Part shown: piece after piece, positions 33,194 through 38,002 of the stretch | Numbering within the stretch: the stretch's first letter is position 1 | How the letters are laid out: the number at the start of each line of letters is the position of its first letter | Assembly: GCA_003599535.1 (NCBI GenBank) | Contig: QZKQ01000007.1 | Coordinates: 1 to 38,002, forward strand | Source: Candidatus Zixiibacteriota bacterium | Lineage (GTDB): Bacteria > Electryoneota > B3-LCP | Direction of reading: 5' to 3' | Length of the DNA stretch: 38,002 bases | Made by a program: the position numbers and the translations under genes | The notes under the pieces: model-generated | Told to the model about the DNA's origin: nothing | The model's database searches: none | Seen by the model: only the letters and a program-made list of their open reading frames with translations

Positions 33194-33290
33194 GAGCCCA
33201 TTCGAATAACTCTCCCAATGGCGCCGCTTCGGAGGGCAGATCAATTCAGATGGGTCATAAGGGCAGCATCCGGGAGAACGGCAATAACGG

Positions 33291-33319
33291 TTGACTTTTC
33301 CCGGAAAATTTCGTACCAT
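33291..33319 (+). promoter_or_regulatory. Sigma70-type promoter of the acyltransferase operon
   Basis: TTGACT (33291-33296) and TACCAT (33314-33319) are spaced exactly 17 bases and give a leader of about 46 bases before ATG 33373. It probably drives the acyltransferase to Cys-rich protein run (33373-37424). The rest of 33194-33372 shows nothing else. Confidence 0.65.
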
Positions 33320-33372
33320 ATGAAACAGGCCCGGAGTCGGAAAATCGCGCGCGACTTGTAGAGAATGACGTC

Positions 33373-34140
33373 ATGGAATTGGTGAAGCGGCTGGCCGGAC
33401 TGCCCGCCCAGATCGTAACGTACCTCGTGGTGATAGTGGGTTTCATTCCCCTGTTTACCTTTTTTATGAAGGTGTTGAACCGCACCGAGGTGCGCGGCCG
33501 GGAGTACGTCCAGCGCATGCGGCCGCCGTTCCTGTTCTGCTCCAACCACGTCTCCATGCTGGATGACGCCTTTGTCGGGCCCCTGGTATTCATGCCCAGG
33601 GCGCTGTGGCACTTCCGCTTCATCCCCTGGCATCTGCCGGAAAAGAAGAATTTCTTCCGCGGCCCCTTCTTCTCCTGGCTGATGCGTGCTTCCAGGTGCG
33701 TGCCCATCACCCGGGGCAAGGGGGTATTCCAGCCGGGCATGGAACGGATGATCCGCCTGCTGCGCCAGGGGGACGTGGCCTACGTCTACCCGGAGGGCAC
33801 CCGCACCCGCACCGGAGAAATCGGCAAAGGCAAGATCGGCGTGGGGCGGCTGGTGCGCGAGACCGGGGTGCCGGTCATTCCCTGCTACCACAGCGGGCTG
33901 GACCAGGTGCTGCCCATCGGGCACAAGATTCCCCGGTTCGGCCACCGGGTCCTCATTCAGGTGGGGGAAGCGTTGCGTTTCGACGAGTACATGCAACTGC
34001 CCAATACCCCCAAAACCTGGCAGATGATTTCCGACCGAATTATCGCCTCCATCCAGGATCTGAGAACCCGTATGGAGGCCTCCGGAGAGGGGGAACAAAA
34101 CCCCGCAGGTCCGGTTAAACCGGAATCACCCGCACCATAA
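33373..34140 (+). CDS. PlsC-type lysophospholipid acyltransferase, tafazzin-like
   Basis: 255 residues. An N-terminal membrane-associated helix (about 12-32) precedes the acyltransferase core. The HX4D motif is SNHVSMLDD (His59, Asp64), and YPEGTRTRTGE (139-149) carries the second acyltransferase motif. The segments around them (KGVFQPGMERMIRLLRQGDV, KIGVGRLVRETGVPVIP, 'GLDQVLP' and 'PRFGHRVLIQVGE') follow the order seen in tafazzin, the cardiolipin-remodelling acyltransferase, more closely than in PlsC itself. It acylates lysophospholipid or 1-acylglycerol-3-phosphate at the inner membrane; the exact acceptor is uncertain. It is the first gene after the promoter at 33291 and has no clear Shine-Dalgarno. 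Confidence 0.88.
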   Translation: MELVKRLAGLPAQIVTYLVVIVGFIPLFTFFMKVLNRTEVRGREYVQRMRPPFLFCSNHVSMLDDAFVGPLVFMPRALWHFRFIPWHLPEKKNFFRGPFFSWLMRASRCVPITRGKGVFQPGMERMIRLLRQGDVAYVYPEGTRTRTGEIGKGKIGVGRLVRETGVPVIPCYHSGLDQVLPIGHKIPRFGHRVLIQVGEALRFDEYMQLPNTPKTWQMISDRIIASIQDLRTRMEASGEGEQNPAGPVKPESPAP

Positions 34141-34161
34141 TGAAAATGGCATTGAAATTTC

Positions 34162-34800
34162 ATGGCAGAAATATACAACATCAATGATGCCGCCGGCCCC
34201 GATGAGGTCAATGTCGAGGTCATCCTGAAGCGGATTTTCAGCGAGCCGGACCCCGCGGCGCACCGCGCCGCCATCTGGGAGCTGTTGGGCCGCACCGACG
34301 ACTGGGAACTGTTCGAGCGCATCGAAGCCCAGGGGGGGCAGAAGAGCATCGAAAATTACTTCCGCGCCCTGCTGGAAAACTTCGACCAGGGCGCCGGGGA
34401 TTATGACTTCGACACCGAGACTGCGCGCGACGAGGTCCGCGAACTCTACGCCGCCCCTATCATCTGCATGCACAACGCCGATTGGGCCGGCACCGCCGCT
34501 GCCATGCACGAGATTCTCCTGAATGAGATTTACAGCCTATATCCCGTCAGCGAGAACGAGCTGCCCTTCGGCGAAGCCACCGCCCTGGGCCTGAAGAAAT
34601 GGGTGGGCGAAGAGGCGCTGTTCCCCTTGAGCATCATCGAATTCATGGCCTTTTCGGATTACCTGACGGAGGGGTTCAATCCGGACCTGCTGGAAGGTAA
34701 TCTGGCCCTGTTGCTGACCCTCTTCTTCAGCGCCCAGGCGTACATGGATCTGCGCGAGGGGGGGGACAACCTGGTCATCTATCCCGACGAGGACGAGTGA
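34162..34800 (+). CDS. Acidic hypothetical protein upstream of NadE
   Basis: 212 residues, acidic and probably cytoplasmic (no signal peptide or membrane helix). It looks largely helical; segments such as AAHRAAIWELLGRTDDWELF and 'ALGLKKWVGEEALFPLSII' have amphipathic spacing. I recognise no family. The last four bases overlap the GTG start of NadE, so it is translationally coupled to NAD biosynthesis. It begins 21 bases after the acyltransferase, without a Shine-Dalgarno. The coupling suggests a related or regulatory function, but nothing in the sequence supports a specific one. Confidence 0.82.
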   Translation: MAEIYNINDAAGPDEVNVEVILKRIFSEPDPAAHRAAIWELLGRTDDWELFERIEAQGGQKSIENYFRALLENFDQGAGDYDFDTETARDEVRELYAAPIICMHNADWAGTAAAMHEILLNEIYSLYPVSENELPFGEATALGLKKWVGEEALFPLSIIEFMAFSDYLTEGFNPDLLEGNLALLLTLFFSAQAYMDLREGGDNLVIYPDEDE

Positions 34801-35618
34801 AACTCCTGGAGATCAACTCCGACCTGGTGCACCGGCTGTTGGTCCAGTTCATCCGCGAACACACCGCCACTCAGGGGTTTTCCCGCGTGGTTCTGGGGCT
34901 GTCGGGCGGCCTGGATTCCACCGTGTGTGCCTGGCTGGCGGCTGAGGCCCTGGGGCCCGACGGCTGCGTGGCGGTGTTCATGCCCCACGCCGTCAGCGAT
35001 CCGGCCAGCCTGCGCGACGCCCGCGCCGTGGCCTCCCAATTGAATCTGCCCACCCGGCTGCTGGACGTTACTCCCATGGTGGCGCCGTTCACCGCCGCCT
35101 TTCCCGACCTGACCCCGCTGCATCTGGGCAACGTCATGGCCCGCGTCCGCATGATTGCGCTCTACCAGCTTTCGTCCCAGGAGCGGGCCCTGGTCATGGG
35201 TACCTCCAACAAGACCGAGCTGCTGCTGGGGTACGGCACCCTGTACGGCGACCTGGGTTTCGCCTTCGATCCCCTGGGCGACCTGTACAAGACCCAGGTG
35301 CGGGCCCTGGCGGCGCACCTGGGTGTGCCCGAGGCCATCCGGCGCAAGGCCCCCAGCGCCGACCTGTGGGCCGGGCAGAGCGATGAGGGGGAGTTGGGCC
35401 TGACCTACGCCGAGGCCGACCGCTTCCTGGTACGCTGGGTGGACGGGCGCTATTCCCGCGACGACCTGCTGCGGGAAGGGTTCGAGGCGGAGTTCGTGGA
35501 TCGGGTCATGCACAAGGTGATCTCGCAGCAGTACAAGCGCACCATGCCGCCCATCCCCAAAATTTCCAGCCGCACTCCGGGCCTGGACTTCCTCTATCCC
35601 CGGGATTGGATGAAATGA
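34797..35618 (+). CDS. nadE: NAD+ synthetase (ammonia-dependent type)
   Basis: 273 residues starting at GTG 34797 (GTGA overlap with the preceding stop). It converts deamido-NAD to NAD+ with ATP. The ATP pyrophosphatase loop SGGLDSTV (36-43) and 'VMGTSNKTELLLGYGT' are diagnostic. 'KAPSADLWAGQSDEGELGLTY' is the deamido-NAD and ammonia-binding region, and 'HKRxxP'-like conservation near the end reads 'QQYKRTMPPIP'. No glutaminase (nitrilase) domain is fused, so it uses ammonia, or glutamine-derived ammonia from another subunit. Length is normal for the short form. Its stop overlaps the RsmI start (ATGA). Confidence 0.96.
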   Translation: MKLLEINSDLVHRLLVQFIREHTATQGFSRVVLGLSGGLDSTVCAWLAAEALGPDGCVAVFMPHAVSDPASLRDARAVASQLNLPTRLLDVTPMVAPFTAAFPDLTPLHLGNVMARVRMIALYQLSSQERALVMGTSNKTELLLGYGTLYGDLGFAFDPLGDLYKTQVRALAAHLGVPEAIRRKAPSADLWAGQSDEGELGLTYAEADRFLVRWVDGRYSRDDLLREGFEAEFVDRVMHKVISQQYKRTMPPIPKISSRTPGLDFLYPRDWMK

Positions 35619-36343
35619 GTTCCCCGGCGGCTGCAGGCCGGCTGTTCCTGGTCCCCACTCCTATCGGCAACCTGGAAGACGTAACCCTGCGCGCGCTGCG
35701 GGTACTGAAGGAAGCCGACCTGGTGCTGTGCGAAGACACCCGGAGGGCCGCCATACTCTTCGCCCGCTACGATATCCACACCCCTCGGGAAAGCTTCTTC
35801 GATCACAACCAGGCGCAGCGCACGCCCATGGTGCTGGAGCGCCTCCGCCAGGGGCAGAAGGTGGCCCTGATCAGCGAGGCGGGCACCCCCGGCATCAGCG
35901 ATCCCGGCTTCTACCTGGCGCGCGCCGCCATCGAAGCGGGCCTCCCGGTGGAAGCGCTGCCCGGCGCCTGCGCTGCCGTCGTGGCCCTGGTGGGGTCGGG
36001 CCTGCCCAGCGACCGCTTCGCCTTCGAAGGCTTCCTTCCGGCCAAGAAAGGCCGCCGCACCCGGCTGGAACAGTTGAAGGACGACACCCGCACCCTGGTG
36101 TTCTACGAGGGGCCGCACCGCATGATCCGCACCGTGACGGATCTGCTGGCCCACCTGGGCGACCGCCGCGCCGCCTGGGGCCGGGAACTGACCAAGGTGC
36201 ACGAAGAGTATCAGCGCGGGCGCCTGTCGGATCTGTTGAAAACGCTGCAGGAACGTCCGCCCCGGGGCGAATTCACCCTGGTGGTGGAAGGCCTCCCCAA
36301 GCGCCGCGGCGCTCGCCATGAGGACTTATCTGAAGACGATTAA
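35615..36343 (+). CDS. rsmI: 16S rRNA (cytidine(1402)-2'-O)-methyltransferase RsmI
   Basis: 242 residues. It methylates the ribose of C1402 in the decoding centre of 16S rRNA, using S-adenosylmethionine. Signature segments are LVPTPIGNLEDVTLRALRVL (12-31), CEDTRR, 'ISEAGTPGISDPGF', 'VEALPGACAAVVALVGSGLP' and 'LVFYEGPHRMIRTV'. ATG 35615 overlaps the nadE stop (ATGA); a TTG three codons upstream is the only alternative and is less likely. The stop TAA overlaps the Lgt start by one base (TAATG). It belongs to the tetrapyrrole-methylase fold. Confidence 0.96.
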   Translation: MSSPAAAGRLFLVPTPIGNLEDVTLRALRVLKEADLVLCEDTRRAAILFARYDIHTPRESFFDHNQAQRTPMVLERLRQGQKVALISEAGTPGISDPGFYLARAAIEAGLPVEALPGACAAVVALVGSGLPSDRFAFEGFLPAKKGRRTRLEQLKDDTRTLVFYEGPHRMIRTVTDLLAHLGDRRAAWGRELTKVHEEYQRGRLSDLLKTLQERPPRGEFTLVVEGLPKRRGARHEDLSEDD

Positions 36344-37185
36344 TGTTACCTGAACTCGTACGCATCGGCCCGGTGGCCGTCTACACTTATGGATTCGCCA
36401 TCACCCTGGCGTTTCTCCTGGGCATTCTGCTGGCGGAAAAGCGCGCCCGGCGGGTGGGCCTCGCTTCCGGCACCATCTGGGGCTTGTCCATGTGGATCAT
36501 GATCGCCTCCCTGGTCGGGGCGCGGTTGCTGTACGTGCTGACCCACGTGGATGAGTTCCAGGGGCACTGGCTGGACGTGGTCAACCCGGTGCAGTCGGAC
36601 GGCCGCTTCGGCATCGCCGGCATGGTGCTGCTGGGCGGGGTGGCGGGAGGCACGGCGGCGGCCATTCTCTACATCCGCCGGCACCAGCTGCCGCTCTGGA
36701 CTCTGGCCGACGTCATCGCCCCCTCCCTGGCTCTGGGGATCGCCATCGGGCGGCTGGGCTGCTTCGCCAACGGCTGCTGCTACGGCCACCCCACCGAGGC
36801 CTTCTGTGGCGTGGTCTTCCCCCGGGAATCCCTGGCCGGCAGCCACTTCCCCGGCGTGCCGGTGCTGCCCACGCAACTGTTCGAATCGGCCTGGGGCTTC
36901 CTGCTCTTCGGTTTCCTGCTATTCAGCGAGCGGTGGAAGAAGTTTACCGGGTTTACCTTCTCCCTGTTTCTGATCGGTTACGCGCTTTTTCGTATCTGGG
37001 TGGACACGGTGCGGATTTACGGGCCGGGGGAATTCCTGGTCAACAGCGAATCGTTGCGCGTGACGGTCAGCCAGGGGCTGTCCGCCGCCATGCTGGTCTG
37101 GGGGGTGTGGCTGTTCTTCCATCTGAAGGGGAAAGCGGCCGAAATCCCGGCACGGAAGCGGGCGCCGATCCGGCGTGTGAAATAA
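36343..37185 (+). CDS. lgt: Prolipoprotein diacylglyceryl transferase Lgt
   Basis: 280 residues with about seven membrane segments. It transfers diacylglycerol from phosphatidylglycerol to the lipobox Cys of prelipoproteins, the first lipoprotein maturation step. The Lgt signature is GRLGCFANGCCYG (136-148), in which Arg137 matches the essential Arg, and 'YGFAITLAFLLGILLAEKRA' opens the protein as usual. The 'GMVLLGGVAGG' loop (93-103) has Leu where the E. coli enzyme has His103 and many others have Tyr. Predicted clients include the lipoprotein at 10897. It is translationally coupled to rsmI through TAATG. The C-terminus is basic (KRAPIRRVK). Confidence 0.95.
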   Translation: MLPELVRIGPVAVYTYGFAITLAFLLGILLAEKRARRVGLASGTIWGLSMWIMIASLVGARLLYVLTHVDEFQGHWLDVVNPVQSDGRFGIAGMVLLGGVAGGTAAAILYIRRHQLPLWTLADVIAPSLALGIAIGRLGCFANGCCYGHPTEAFCGVVFPRESLAGSHFPGVPVLPTQLFESAWGFLLFGFLLFSERWKKFTGFTFSLFLIGYALFRIWVDTVRIYGPGEFLVNSESLRVTVSQGLSAAMLVWGVWLFFHLKGKAAEIPARKRAPIRRVK

Positions 37186-37214
37186 GCAGAATCCAGAAGA
37201 AAAACGGTAACAGC

Positions 37215-37424
37215 TTGGATACCTCCGCCACCCTCACCTGTCCGCATTGCGGCCACGCCGCCATCCTGGACATGCCCCTGGATTACTGCCTGCACGCTCA
37301 CGTCTGCGCGAGCTGCGCGGCACGCCTGACTCCTCAGCCGAGAGACTGCTGCGTGTTCTGTTCCTACGCCGACAAGCCCTGCCCGCCCCGGCAGAAGCAG
37401 CTGGCCGGCGAACCCTGCGGCTGA
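37215..37424 (+). CDS. Cys-rich mini-protein of the GDCCVxC family
   Basis: 69 residues, probably starting at TTG 37215, 29 bases after lgt. The frame stays open upstream, but the family similarity begins only here, and TTG 37215 is the nearest possible start codon before it. Ten Cys residues lie in the order C9-x2-C12, C25, C31-x2-C34, C45-C46-x2-C49, C56 and C68, with the motifs LTCPHCGHA, DMPLDYC and RDCCVFCSYADKPCPPRQ. This matches a family known to me as 'GDCCVxC domain-containing (seleno)protein', in which one Cys is selenocysteine in some members. Here all are Cys and the leading Gly is Arg43. A small metal or redox role is inferred. No good Shine-Dalgarno is seen. It is the last gene before the repeat-rich edge. 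Confidence 0.78.
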   Translation: MDTSATLTCPHCGHAAILDMPLDYCLHAHVCASCAARLTPQPRDCCVFCSYADKPCPPRQKQLAGEPCG

Positions 37425-37465
37425 GGGTGAGCGGCGCCGCGGTCGCGGCGGAGAAATATATCTCA

Positions 37466-37525
37466 CGCAGAGACGCAGAGACGCAAAGAAAAGGGGACTG
37501 GGGGCTGGAGGCTGGGGGCTGGTGG
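37466..37525 (+). repeat. Tandem 8-mers and G-rich run
   Basis: CGCAGAGA occurs at 37466-37473 and 37474-37481, and CGCAAAGA at 37482-37489. This sequence type is widespread in intergenic DNA. A purine-rich stretch of GGGGCTGG and GGAGGCTGG units follows (37493-37525). Confidence 0.8.
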
Positions 37526-37527
37526 AT

Positions 37528-37575
37528 ATCCCCGAAGGGGATGCACAACAGTAGCCGGGGGTGCAACCCCCGGAG
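37528..37575 (+). repeat. REP-like unit 1 (double hairpin with GTAG/GGAG feet)
   Basis: The hairpin ATCCCC-GAA-GGGGAT (37528-37542) is followed by GCACAACA and a second hairpin CCGGGGG-TGCAA-CCCCCGG (37555-37573), bracketed by GTAG (37551-37554) and GGAG (37572-37575). GTAG/GGAG tetranucleotides at the base of the hairpin are typical of REP elements mobilised by REP-associated tyrosine transposases. Confidence 0.85.
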
Positions 37576-37602
37576 AGAAGCGATCCCTCTCCTCCCCTTT
37601 TT

Positions 37603-37651
37603 CATCCCGAAGGGATGACACAACAGTAGCCGGGGTGTGAAACCCCCGGAG
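37603..37651 (+). repeat. REP-like unit 2
   Basis: This is a second copy in the same orientation: CATCCC-GAA-GGGATG (37603-37617), then ACACAACA, GTAG (37626-37629), a CCGGGG to CCCCGG hairpin, and GGAG (37648-37651). It is nearly identical to unit 1 outside the stems. Confidence 0.85.
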
Positions 37652-37750
37652 GAGGATGACCGCCTCGCCTCCTCTTTACGGCAAGGGGTGGAATATATTC
37701 TGCGCAATCTGCTTAATCCGCGCAAATCCGCGATTCTGACAATTTTGTTC

Positions 37751-37839
37751 GACCCCTTCAGGGTCGCCAAAGAGGAAGGGAATCGCCCGTCTCCGTAGGT
37801 TAAAACCTACGGCTACTAAAAGATCACCCCTATGGGGTG
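37751..37839 (-). repeat. REP-like unit 3, inverted, plus hairpin remnant
   Basis: Read on the minus strand, CACCCC-ATA-GGGGTG (plus 37825-37839) is followed by GTAG (plus 37813-37816), the hairpin CCGTAGGTT-TT-AACCTACGG (plus 37793-37812) and GGAG (plus 37791-37794). The stems are unrelated in sequence to units 1 and 2, but the architecture is identical. GACCC-CTTCA-GGGTC (37751-37765) looks like the first hairpin of a fourth, broken unit. Confidence 0.8.
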
Positions 37840-37930
37840 AAATATTCTGACTCCTGGCTCCTGACTCCTGGCGCCCTTTCTTCTGGATTCCTTTTTCATA
37901 AACTGTGTTATCTTATCGATGTGTTGACAC

Positions 37931-37990
37931 TCCGACAAATTCCCACGCCGAAACAATCCCTTTGAGTGTAGGCGTGAGGAATTTGTCGGA
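37931..37990. repeat. Long inverted repeat near the window end
   Basis: TCCGACAAATTCC (37931-37943) plus CACGCC (37944-37949) pairs with GGCGTG (37971-37976) plus GGAATTTGTCGGA (37978-37990), 19 pairs with a single bulged A (37977) and a 21-base loop. GTAG (37968-37971) and GGAG (37988-37991) bracket the right arm. It could be a transposon end or an element in front of a transposase gene beyond the window. Confidence 0.7.
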
Positions 37991-38002
37991 GCTCCCTTGG
38001 TC

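Larger units (their letters stand above)
37425..38002. other. Repeat-rich non-coding right edge
   Basis: 578 bases without a gene. It holds tandem 8-mers, a Gly/Thr-like GGGGCTGG run, at least three REP-like hairpin units in both orientations, a 12-base direct repeat CTGACTCCTGGC (37847-37858 and 37861-37872) and a long inverted repeat at the end. Short frames here merely translate repeats. Confidence 0.85.

Noticed and set aside
37528-37839. CRISPR-like spaced repeats at the right edge
   Set aside because: There are only a few units, in both orientations, with variable stems and unequal spacing. The palindromic architecture fits REP elements instead.
173-38002. tRNA, rRNA or classical riboswitch in the intergenic regions
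   Set aside because: No T-loop, CCA-type or known riboswitch core was recognised in any gap read by eye. This is a visual check only; a covariance-model scan would settle it.

Overview
The window is GC-rich, densely coded DNA from what looks like an uncultured member of the FCB (Fibrobacterota-Chlorobiota-Bacteroidota) assemblage, probably one of its high-GC candidate phyla rather than a classical Bacteroidota. The evidence is three proteins with a C-terminal 'PNPFNP..T' sorting-type domain as used in type IX secretion, a gingipain-like C25 peptidase, a Gld-type ABC export operon, and DUF4159/DUF4175 genes. No rRNA, tRNA, CRISPR array or prophage was seen. Assignment below superphylum level is not possible from the sequence alone.

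Layout. 1-4455: the tail of one secreted protein, then a 1305-residue multi-repeat secreted protein with nearly the same sorting domain, each ending at a strong hairpin terminator. 4512-7011 (minus): an MBOAT O-acyltransferase and an SGNH-like protein, a typical polysaccharide O-acetylation pair. 7012-7379: a dRS3-like palindromic repeat. 7380-9581 (minus): a secreted protein with about 12 G-D-D-x-Y solenoid-like repeats. 9778-10641: an NmrA-type SDR. 10897-14246: a lipoprotein and outer-membrane barrel pair. 14513-15427: proline dehydrogenase. 15634-20432: a five-gene operon with a GldA-like ATPase, a small barrel with an Asp/His loop, a GldF-like permease, a GldG-like protein and a DUF4340 protein. 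20605-23367 (minus): C25 peptidase. 23753-24055: HU/IHF. 24318-33193: DUF4159, DUF4175 giant coiled coil, TPR protein, FmdB zinc ribbon, CPBP protease and SpoIID/LytB protein. 33373-37424: tafazzin-like acyltransferase, an unknown protein, NadE, RsmI, Lgt and a 69-residue Cys-rich protein. 37425-38002: non-coding, packed with REP-like hairpins and a long inverted repeat.

Theme. Most of the window serves the cell envelope: secreted proteins, lipoprotein maturation (Lgt), outer-membrane barrels, glycan O-acetylation, peptidoglycan remodelling (SpoIID) and phospholipid acylation. The housekeeping genes (NadE, RsmI, Lgt) overlap by 1 to 4 bases and are probably translationally coupled. The least explained parts are the G-D-D repeat protein, the Asp/His-loop barrel inside the Gld-type operon, the DUF4175 coiled coil with its neighbours, and the mosaic secreted protein at the left end.
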